This document shows, piece after piece, positions 28,206-35,394 of a DNA stretch of 64,000 nt (position 1 is its first letter; each line of letters opens with the position of its first letter). The translations under genes and the position numbers were made by a program. A model generated the notes under the pieces. That model ran no database searches, was not told where the DNA came from, and was given only the letters and a program-made list of their open reading frames with translations. This DNA is from Corynebacterium flavescens (GTDB lineage Bacteria > Actinomycetota > Actinomycetes > Mycobacteriales > Mycobacteriaceae), in the NCBI RefSeq assembly GCF_008693105.1, contig NZ_VXKK01000042.1:186001-250000 (forward strand), read 5' to 3'.

Positions 28206-29480
28206 CTAGCGCAGGCGCCGTCCTACGAACCCAGCAGCCAAAGTATTTCCGGTGTTGGGATCGATGAGTAGGAAGTTGCCGACGGCGCCACGAGCGCTAT
28301 AGTCTTCGATCTCCAGCTCTTGGGCAGTCTGGATTTTCACGTGGGCGATATCATTAAGCCCTGCCTGGCCGGGGTCGATTTCATCTACCAGCCCGTCGAG
28401 ATCGAGGATGCGCTCGATTGTCTCCACCCGCGCCTTGATCAGCGATGTGCCATAACGCAGCTGCAGCATCTGACCGGGTACCAAAGCCTTGTCCGTCAAG
28501 ACCACGACGGTGGAGGCGAACTCGCGCACAGTACCGGGCCGGTCCGATCCGGCGAGAAGATCTCCGCGCGCGAGGTCGATGTCATCAGCCAAGCGCAGCA
28601 CGACGGAATCCCCCGCCACGGCCCGGGGCTGCTCGCCATCAGTGGTGTCGATATGCGTGACCGTGGTGGTGCGGCCCTGCGGGGCTGTGATCTCTTCCCC
28701 AACGTTGAGCACGCCGGCCTTAACTCGCCCGGCATAACCGCGATAGTCAGTGGCGTGCTCGCGGATAACGTACTGGATGGGGAAACGGAAATCTAGGGCT
28801 TCGTCGCGACCGCCCACCACCGGGATAGACTCGAGCACCTCGAGGATGGTCGGGCCGGAGTACCACGGCATAGACGCGGACTTTTCTACCACGTTGTCCC
28901 CGCGCAGGGCGGAAATCGGCACCACTACGCTTTCGGTGATGCCGAGGCGCTCGGCTACCGAGTGAAATTCCTCCGCGATCGAAGAGAATACCTGCTCGTC
29001 GAAGTCGACGAGGTCGATCTTATTGACCGCCAAGATGACGTGACGGACTCCCAAAAGTGCCGCTACGTTGAGGTGGCGGCGGGTTTGCTCGACCACGCCG
29101 TGCCGCGCGTCAACCAACAGCACGACCACCTGCGAGGTCGAAATGCCAGTCACAGTGTTGCGGGTGTACTGCACGTGGCCAGGGGTATCGGCCAAGATGA
29201 AGGTGCGCTTGTCGGTGGCAAAGTAACGGTAGGCCACGTCGATGGTAATGCCCTGCTCGCGCTCGGCACGCAGGCCGTCTACCAGCAGGCTAAGATCCAT
29301 GCCGTCGAAGCCGCGGTCAGCGGAGGAGCGCTCCATCGACTCGACCTGATCCGCGAGCACGGACTTGGTATCATAAAGCAGGCGCCCGACAAAGGTGGAC
29401 TTTCCATCGTCCACTGAGCCTGCTGTGCACAAGCGGAGGGACTCGCGTTCTTTCAAGGCCGCGACGGTGTTGGTGCTCAT
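28206..29480 (-). CDS. cysN: Sulfate adenylyltransferase subunit 1 (GTPase) CysN
   Basis: 424 residues. The GTPase motifs are GSVDDGKST near residue 22, ADTPGHVQYTRN and AVNKIDLVDF. Two beta-barrel domains follow. There is no C-terminal APS kinase domain, so the product of CysND is APS rather than PAPS. GTP hydrolysis by CysN drives formation of APS from sulfate and ATP by CysD. Its ATG shares a base with the cysD stop codon (TGATG). Confidence 0.95.
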   Translation of the reverse strand: MSTNTVAALKERESLRLCTAGSVDDGKSTFVGRLLYDTKSVLADQVESMERSSADRGFDGMDLSLLVDGLRAEREQGITIDVAYRYFATDKRTFILADTPGHVQYTRNTVTGISTSQVVVLLVDARHGVVEQTRRHLNVAALLGVRHVILAVNKIDLVDFDEQVFSSIAEEFHSVAERLGITESVVVPISALRGDNVVEKSASMPWYSGPTILEVLESIPVVGGRDEALDFRFPIQYVIREHATDYRGYAGRVKAGVLNVGEEITAPQGRTTTVTHIDTTDGEQPRAVAGDSVVLRLADDIDLARGDLLAGSDRPGTVREFASTVVVLTDKALVPGQMLQLRYGTSLIKARVETIERILDLDGLVDEIDPGQAGLNDIAHVKIQTAQELEIEDYSARGAVGNFLLIDPNTGNTLAAGFVGRRLR

Positions 29481-30412
29481 CAGAAGTAGCCTTCCTTCTT
29501 GCGGTCTTCCATTGCAGATTCGGAGAGTTTGTCATCGGCGCGGGTGGCACCGCGCTCAGAGAGAGTAGAGATGGAGATTTCTGCCAGGATTTCATCCGGC
29601 GTCGAAGCCGTAGACTCCACTGCTCCGGTGCAGGACATATCCCCTACCGTGCGATAGCGCACCGTCTTGCGGATGAGCTCCTCGCCTTCCTTCGGCCCGC
29701 CCCACTCTCCAGGGCAGAGCCACATGCCCTGTCGTTGAAAGAGCTCACGCTCGTGAGAGAAGTAGATGCTGGGAAGCTCGAGCTCGCGGGCCCCGATGTA
29801 CTCCCAGATATCGGACTCAGTCCAATTCGAGATCGGGAATACGCGCACGTTTTCCCCGGCCATCTTGCCCCCGTTATAAAGGTCCCACAGTTCCGGGCGC
29901 TGGCGACGCGGATCCCAGCCGCCAAAGGAATCGCGGATGGAAAAGATGCGTTCCTTCGCCCGGGCGCGCTCTTCGTCGCGACGGGCACCGCCGAGCACGG
30001 CGTCGTATTGCCGCTGGGCGATGGTTTCGACCAGCGGGACGGACTGCAAGGGGTTGCGAGTTCCGTCGGGACGCTCTTGCAGCGCCCCACTATCTATCCA
30101 GTCCTGCACCTTGGCCACGTGCAGGCGCGCCCCGGTTTCCGCAACGAGCCGATCTCGAAACTCGATTACCTCCGGAAAGTTGTGCCCGGTATCGACGTGC
30201 AGAAGCTCGAAGGGCACCGCAGCCGGTGCAAACGCGCGGCGGGCGAGCTCAAAGACCACGACCGAGTCCTTGCCTCCAGAAAAGAGCAGACCGACCTTAT
30301 CGAACTGGCCCGCTACCTCGCGCAGAATATGAATGGATTCGTTCTCCAAGTCCCTAAGGTGAGGAGAAAGTACCTGGTGTGTGTCTTGTTTAATCCGTGT
30401 AGCCTGTGTCAT
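29480..30412 (-). CDS. cysD: Sulfate adenylyltransferase subunit 2 CysD
   Basis: 310 residues, a PP-loop ATP pyrophosphatase domain with LLFSGGKDS (residues about 39-47) and LLHVDTGHNFPEVIEFRD. GGARRDEERARAKERIFSIRDSFG and ISNWTESDIWEYI are typical CysD blocks. It makes APS from sulfate and ATP with CysN. The ATG at 30412 overlaps the cysH stop as ATGA; an ATG at 30427 is an alternative. Second gene of cysH-cysD-cysN-nucleosidase. Confidence 0.95.
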   Translation of the reverse strand: MTQATRIKQDTHQVLSPHLRDLENESIHILREVAGQFDKVGLLFSGGKDSVVVFELARRAFAPAAVPFELLHVDTGHNFPEVIEFRDRLVAETGARLHVAKVQDWIDSGALQERPDGTRNPLQSVPLVETIAQRQYDAVLGGARRDEERARAKERIFSIRDSFGGWDPRRQRPELWDLYNGGKMAGENVRVFPISNWTESDIWEYIGARELELPSIYFSHERELFQRQGMWLCPGEWGGPKEGEELIRKTVRYRTVGDMSCTGAVESTASTPDEILAEISISTLSERGATRADDKLSESAMEDRKKEGYF

Positions 30413-31188
30413 TCGTGTAACCCGCATTCTGTCTTGCCATCTGCAAATACCCGCCCAGCGCGTGCATCCTCGCCCTCGGAGACCGGGAAAGTCAGCGGGG
30501 CACAGCCGATCGATCGATAGCCCTGCAGCGTGAGTGGGTGGATGATGAGATCCCTGTCTGCGATATAGGCATCGGTATCCTCTAAGCTCCAGGTCACCAG
30601 CGGGGAGATCTTCAAACGCCCATGCTGATCCAGGCTCAAGGCTGGGGCTTGGACGCGGTGCTCGGAATCGGCGCGCCGCAATCCCGTAACCCAGCCGGCA
30701 TAGGGATCCATGGCCATATTCAGCGGCTCCACTTTCCGCATACGGTTATAGGCAGCAGTGTCGGTGGCGTAGAGCCGCGGGCCGTACACCGCATCCTGCT
30801 CCGCAGGTCTAAGCAATGGATGCACCCGAATAAGCGGGAGATCCGGGTAGCGCTCCTCCACTCGATCTGCTACTTCAAGAGTCTCCGGGAAGTGGAAGCC
30901 AGTATCGATAAAAAGTAGATCTGCGTCGAGGCCAGCGCGATGCGCCAACTCTGCCAGCACAGTGTTTTCCATAGACATGGTCACCGCCAGACGCCCCGGG
31001 GCGTGTTCTGCGGCCCACTGGAGAATATTCTCGGCGGATTCTGCGTACAGCTTCTCCGCCCAGTCCTCGACGAGGCGCTGGTTTTGCTTAGCGATGCCCG
31101 GTTCCAGGGCCGCGGTATCCCGCGTGCCTTCTGGGCTGATGCTTGGGTCGCGGTAACCGCCGCCCAATAGATTGATAGATCGGCTCAT
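30409..31188 (-). CDS. cysH: APS/PAPS reductase CysH with degenerate iron-sulfur ligand positions
   Basis: 259 residues of the CysH family: LLFIDTGFHFPETLEVADRV, RKVEPLNMAMDPYAGWVTGLRR, and the C-terminal catalytic motif KTECGLH (Cys255). Plant and actinobacterial APS reductases bind a 4Fe-4S cluster through Cys-Cys and C-x-x-C. Here those four positions are Tyr147, Asn148, Cys229 and Leu232 (AAYNRMRKVEP and GCAPLT), so the cluster cannot form as usual. E. coli-type PAPS reductases also lack it, so reduction of PAPS is an alternative, but no APS kinase is seen here. The gene leads the operon behind an McbR operator. Confidence 0.88.
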   Translation of the reverse strand: MSRSINLLGGGYRDPSISPEGTRDTAALEPGIAKQNQRLVEDWAEKLYAESAENILQWAAEHAPGRLAVTMSMENTVLAELAHRAGLDADLLFIDTGFHFPETLEVADRVEERYPDLPLIRVHPLLRPAEQDAVYGPRLYATDTAAYNRMRKVEPLNMAMDPYAGWVTGLRRADSEHRVQAPALSLDQHGRLKISPLVTWSLEDTDAYIADRDLIIHPLTLQGYRSIGCAPLTFPVSEGEDARAGRVFADGKTECGLHE

Positions 31189-31298
31189 ATCGATTCACCT
31201 TAAGCAAGAGGAGCATCTTCCGCAGCTGCGAGCCACGCCGCAAACGGCTTCCACCACGCTGAGCTTGGGTCAAACGATAAATCCCTTAAGAATATTAA

Positions 31299-31328
31299 TT
31301 GACCGGTCTGCACCACTCGGACTAGTTT
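31299..31328 (+). promoter_or_regulatory. Candidate vegetative promoter for the short fpr-like gene
   Basis: TTGACC (31299-31304), 18 bases, TAGTTT (31323-31328). The McbR palindrome begins 2 bases downstream, about where transcription would start. Confidence 0.5.
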
Positions 31329-31330
31329 AT

Positions 31331-31346
31331 TAGACTAAACGGTCTA
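31331..31346 (+). promoter_or_regulatory. McbR operator in the cysH / fpr-like divergent promoter
   Basis: TAGAC-TAAACG-GTCTA is a perfect 5-bp inverted repeat with 6-base spacing, identical to the consensus bound by McbR, the S-adenosylhomocysteine-responsive repressor of sulfur genes in C. glutamicum. It lies 25 bases before the short fpr-like ORF and 143 bases before cysH. Confidence 0.85.
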
Positions 31347-31370
31347 TACATCTCGAAACAAGGAGGATTC

Positions 31371-31760
31371 ATGCAGCGCGTAGCCATCGTCGGCGAAGGA
31401 CCAGCAGCGCTTTCTACCGCGGAGAGACTCATCTGCGCGGGCATGTGCGTGGACCTCATCTCGAGGTACCCCGCTCCCTTTGGTTTCCTACGACGCTTCT
31501 CAGGCCTCTGCTCAGCGGGAACAGTCCCACGGCTGCGACTCATCGGCAACGTCCGCGTGGGAGACGCACCGGACGACGATATATCCCCGAGCGAAATCCA
31601 CCGCCTCGCCGCCCGACAGGATCGTGCGCTCGTACTCCTAGAACTTGCTGCCCGGGGAGTGGCCTTTACTACCTGGGAAGGCTTATGCCATCCAGTTTCC
31701 GAGTTGACTGATTGGACCGCACTCACCGCCCGGGCCAAGTTGGCACCTGTTTGCTTCTAA
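31371..31760 (+). pseudogene. Internally deleted ferredoxin-NADP reductase (fpr2-like remnant)
   Basis: 129 codons. The start (QRVAIVGEGPAALSTAERL, then VDLISRYPAPFGFLRR) is the FAD-binding N-terminus of FprA/Fpr2-type reductases, and RLRLIGNVRVGD continues that domain. The end (RALVLLELAARGVAFTTWEGL) resembles the C-terminal tail of the same family. About 300 residues in between, with the NADP domain, are missing. It has AAGGAGGATTC before its ATG and an McbR operator upstream. Fpr2 feeds electrons to sulfite reductase in C. glutamicum; this product cannot do that. It is a pseudogene, or a short protein with a new role. Confidence 0.7.
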
Positions 31761-31820
31761 GCCTGGGAATTCCGCGTACCATTTCCTAGTGAAAGACACT
31801 TTTCAAGGAGGACACGGAAA

Positions 31821-32801
31821 ATGGACAAGGTGGGTCCCAGCACATCGGTACAGGCAGTAGCGGCACCGCTTACTCGCTCGGCTTGTTTCTTGGTCGTTAC
31901 TGTAAGGCCGGATGGCATCGACACCGTCCGCGAGGTGCTATCCGGATTGGAAGATCTGGTCAAGACCGTGAGTTTCCGAGATGCGCAAAGCGCATTATCA
32001 TGCATCGTCGGAATTGGCAGTGACGTCTGGCCAGCTCTCACTTTATTGCCTCGGCCGAAGGAGCTCCACCCTTTCAAGGAATTCCACGGTGAGGCTCATA
32101 GCGCAATCTCCACGCCAGGTGATCTCCTCTTCCATATCCGCGCGGAACGCCCCGATATCTGCTTCGAGTTTGAGAAGCTCCTGCTTGAGGCCTTGGATGG
32201 GAGCGTGGACACCGTAGACGAGGTGACTGGCTTTCGCTACTTCGATGCCCGTGACCTATTGGGTTTCGTCGACGGCACCGCCAATCCCGTCGGCCCCGCG
32301 CTGCCCGCAGCTGCCCTCGTCGGCGAGGAAGATCCCCAATTCAGTGGCGGCAGCTACGTCGTTGTCCAAAAGTATCTGCACCCGATGGAAAAGTGGGATG
32401 CCCTGAGCACTGAAGATCAGGAGGCCATCATCGGGCGCCGCAAAGCAGACAACGTCGAACTAGCAGACGCCACCGAGGGGCAAAAATCCCACAAGACCCT
32501 CAATACAATTACCCAAGATGGGCAAGAGCTGGAAATAGTCCGCGATAATATGCCTTTTGGTACCCCTGGCAAGGGAGAGTTCGGCACCTACTTTATCGGT
32601 TATTCACGGCGTCTGTGGGTCATCGAAAAGATGCTCGAGCGCATGTTCATCGGAGATCCACCCGGCTTCCACGATCGCATCCTCGATTTCTCTGAGCCCG
32701 AAACCGGAATCACGTTCTTCGCGCCCAGCCTGGAGCTTTTGAGCAGTCTGGGCGGGGCCGACGAATCCCTCGGCATCCGAAACAACCAGAAAGGCAAATA
32801 A
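31821..32801 (+). CDS. Dye-decolorizing peroxidase, encapsulin cargo
   Basis: 326 residues of the DyP-type haem peroxidase family: two ferredoxin-like halves, the motif GFVDGTANPVG holding the catalytic Asp, and GGSYVVVQKYLHPMEKWDAL. The last 13 residues, DESLGIRNNQKGK, match the encapsulin cargo-loading peptide (core SLGI). The encapsulin gene begins 1 base after the stop codon. The peroxidase probably detoxifies peroxides or oxidises aromatic substrates inside the protein shell. A strong AAGGAGGA precedes the ATG. Confidence 0.95.
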   Translation: MDKVGPSTSVQAVAAPLTRSACFLVVTVRPDGIDTVREVLSGLEDLVKTVSFRDAQSALSCIVGIGSDVWPALTLLPRPKELHPFKEFHGEAHSAISTPGDLLFHIRAERPDICFEFEKLLLEALDGSVDTVDEVTGFRYFDARDLLGFVDGTANPVGPALPAAALVGEEDPQFSGGSYVVVQKYLHPMEKWDALSTEDQEAIIGRRKADNVELADATEGQKSHKTLNTITQDGQELEIVRDNMPFGTPGKGEFGTYFIGYSRRLWVIEKMLERMFIGDPPGFHDRILDFSEPETGITFFAPSLELLSSLGGADESLGIRNNQKGK

Positions 32802-32802
32802 A

Positions 32803-33603
32803 ATGAGCCATCTACTTCGCAATCATGCCCCAATTACCTCCGAAATCTGGCAGGAGGTCGACGAGGAGGCCACCTCGCGTTCGGCGGCTGCGCTCGGAGT
32901 GCGCAAGCTCCTCGATTTCGCTGGCCCCTTCGGCTGGGAATACTCCGCTACTTCGCTCGGCCGAGTCGGAGGGGGCATCCCTTCCCAGGTGGCTGAAGTT
33001 ACGGCACGCACACGCCAGGTACTGCCGCTCGCCGAGCTACGGGCTGATTTCGCACTTTCTCGCGAGGAATTAGAAACCGGAACCCGTGGTGCGCAGGACG
33101 TCAACTATGACACCCTCGACCAGGCGGCGCTGGATCTCGCCCGCGTTGAAAACTCCGCCATCGTCGATGGCTGGGAGGAAGCCGGCATCACCGGAATCCT
33201 CCAGTCCAGCCCCCATGATCCTATTGTGCTCGGTGATGACCCCCGCGATTTCGCGCTGCGCGCTGCGGCCGCCGTCGCCAAGCTGCGCGAAGCGGGCATC
33301 GACGGCCCTTATGGCATCGCCCTCGGCGAGGATGCGTGGATTAACGTCCAAGGTGGCAGCGATCGCGGTGGCGCACCGCTGCTCACCCACCTCAAGCGCA
33401 TCATCGACGGACCCATCGTCTGGGCTCCGGGGATTTCCTCCGCTGTGGTGCTGAGCACCCGCGGTGGCGATTTCCTCTTCGAGAGCGGCCAGGATCTTTC
33501 CGTCGGCTATGCTCACCATGACGCCGAAAACGTTCGGCTCTACCTGCAGGAAAGCTTTAGCTTCCGCACGGTGACACCGGAGGCGGCCATCGCCATTATC
33601 TAG
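32803..33603 (+). CDS. Encapsulin shell protein (Family 1, linocin M18-like)
   Basis: 266 residues with the HK97-like fold of classical encapsulins: N-terminal LLRNHAPITSEIWQEVDEEA, VLPLAELRADFALSREELE, GPYGIALGEDAWINV, and VLSTRGGDFLFESGQDLSVGYAHHDAENVRLYLQESFSFR near the C-terminus. Sixty copies would form a nanocompartment of about 24 nm, as in related systems. Its tight coupling to the DyP gene and the cargo tail of that enzyme make the pair a complete encapsulated peroxidase. Confidence 0.95.
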   Translation: MSHLLRNHAPITSEIWQEVDEEATSRSAAALGVRKLLDFAGPFGWEYSATSLGRVGGGIPSQVAEVTARTRQVLPLAELRADFALSREELETGTRGAQDVNYDTLDQAALDLARVENSAIVDGWEEAGITGILQSSPHDPIVLGDDPRDFALRAAAAVAKLREAGIDGPYGIALGEDAWINVQGGSDRGGAPLLTHLKRIIDGPIVWAPGISSAVVLSTRGGDFLFESGQDLSVGYAHHDAENVRLYLQESFSFRTVTPEAAIAII

Positions 33604-33675
33604 CCACGCGTAGCATGCGCATCTTTTGCAGAGCGTGTAGGGTTACACGGTCACTCAAGAGCAAGGTGTGCACTA

Positions 33676-35394
33676 ATGGAACTCATAAAGATCCTATTTA
33701 GCCGTTCGCGACCCTACTTCTGGTTCGTCATTGCGGTGCTAGTCCTCCAGACAGCGTCAACGATCGCTACCCTTTACCTGCCTTCCCTCAACGCCGATAT
33801 CATCGATGAAGGCGTGTCGAAGGGCGACGTCGACTACATCTGGCATGTCGGCGTCATAATGCTGGCCGTCGCTTTCGTCCAAGTCTTAACGGCGGTTGCC
33901 GCAGTATGGTTTGGTTCCCGGACGGCGATGGGATTGGGTCGCGATTTACGCGCACAAATTTTCCGCCGCGTCTCGCGTTTCTCGGCGGAAGACATGCATC
34001 ACTTCGGTGCAGCGACGCTGATCACACGCGGTACCAACGACGTGCAGCAGATCCAGATGGTGTACATGATGATGCTCAACTTCATGGTGACTGCACCGAT
34101 CATGTCCGTCGGCGGGATCATCATGGCCATGCGCGAGGATGCCGGCATGTCCTGGCTAGTATGGGTTTCCGTGACCGTGCTACTGGCGGCCATCGCTTTC
34201 ATCATCTCGCGCCTCATGCCGCTCTTCCGCGTCATGCAGGACAAGCTGGATAAAATCAACGGCGTCCTCCGCGAGCAGATCACCGGCATTCGAGTGGTGC
34301 GAGCCTTTGTGCGCGAGCGCCACGAAACCGAGCGCTTCACCGCGGCAAACAAGGACATCACGAACCTTTCGCTGCGCATCGGCCAGCTCTTCGTGCTGCT
34401 TTTTCCTCTCATTACCGTCATCCTCAATGTCGCTACTGGCGCCGTGTTGTGGTTTGGTGGCAAGCGCGTCGATGCCGGACAGGTCGACGTCGGTTCCCTC
34501 ACCGCATTCCTGCAGTATCTCCTGCAGATTCTCGCCGCGGTGATGATCGGCACGTTCATGGCTATGATGCTCCCCCGCGCCATCATCTGCGCCCGGCGCA
34601 TCACCTCCGTCCTCCAGCATGAGCCCTCCATTCAAGAGCCGTCCGCACCCGTTACCCCGCCCAGTAACCGCGGCGAGGTGGAATTCCACGACGTCACCTT
34701 TACTTATACCGGCGCCGACGAGCCGGTTTTACACTCGCTCTCCTTCCAGGCCAGCCCGGGTAAGACCACCGCAATCATCGGTTCCACAGGCTCGGGCAAG
34801 ACCACCTTGCTGTCGCTGATTCCCCGGCTCTATGTGCCCACTGAGGGCCAAGTGCTTCTCGACGGCGCCGATATCTCCCAGATGGACCGCGCCGACATCG
34901 CCCAGCGCGTATCCCTCGTGCCACAGAAGCCTTATCTCTTCAGCGGAACGGTGGCTTCCAATCTGCGGCTCGGGGCACCAGATGCCACCGACGATCAGTT
35001 GTGGGAAGCACTGCACACCGCCCAAGCCGACTTCGTCGACACGCTCGATATGCCCATCGCGCAGGGCGGGACCAACGTCTCCGGTGGACAACGCCAGCGC
35101 CTGTCCATCGCGCGAATGCTAATAGCACGACCGAAGGTCTATCTTTTCGACGATTCCTTCAGCGCCCTCGATCTCATCACCGATGCCAAGGTGCGCGCCG
35201 CCATGCGCAAATATACCGCCGAGGCCACCACGATCATCGTGGCCCAGCGCGTCGCCTCTATCACCGATGCCGACCAGATTCTCGTTCTCGAGGCCGGAAG
35301 CATCGTCGCCCGCGGTACCCACAGCGAGCTCCTAGCCGGCTCCCAGACCTACCGAGAAATCGTCGAATCCCAGAAGACCGTGGAGGCCAACTAA
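33676..35394 (+). CDS. ABC exporter subunit, permease fused to ATPase (degenerate site)
   Basis: 572 residues: six membrane helices (1-310) then an ATPase domain. Walker A is GSTGSGKTT, the signature VSGGQRQRL is intact, but Walker B reads VYLFDDSFSALD with Asp in place of the catalytic Glu. This marks it as the degenerate-site half of a heterodimeric exporter like BmrC or TM287. Partner: the next gene, whose ATG shares a base with this stop (TAATG). Substrate, possibly a drug or lipid, is unknown. Confidence 0.92.
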   Translation: MELIKILFSRSRPYFWFVIAVLVLQTASTIATLYLPSLNADIIDEGVSKGDVDYIWHVGVIMLAVAFVQVLTAVAAVWFGSRTAMGLGRDLRAQIFRRVSRFSAEDMHHFGAATLITRGTNDVQQIQMVYMMMLNFMVTAPIMSVGGIIMAMREDAGMSWLVWVSVTVLLAAIAFIISRLMPLFRVMQDKLDKINGVLREQITGIRVVRAFVRERHETERFTAANKDITNLSLRIGQLFVLLFPLITVILNVATGAVLWFGGKRVDAGQVDVGSLTAFLQYLLQILAAVMIGTFMAMMLPRAIICARRITSVLQHEPSIQEPSAPVTPPSNRGEVEFHDVTFTYTGADEPVLHSLSFQASPGKTTAIIGSTGSGKTTLLSLIPRLYVPTEGQVLLDGADISQMDRADIAQRVSLVPQKPYLFSGTVASNLRLGAPDATDDQLWEALHTAQADFVDTLDMPIAQGGTNVSGGQRQRLSIARMLIARPKVYLFDDSFSALDLITDAKVRAAMRKYTAEATTIIVAQRVASITDADQILVLEAGSIVARGTHSELLAGSQTYREIVESQKTVEAN

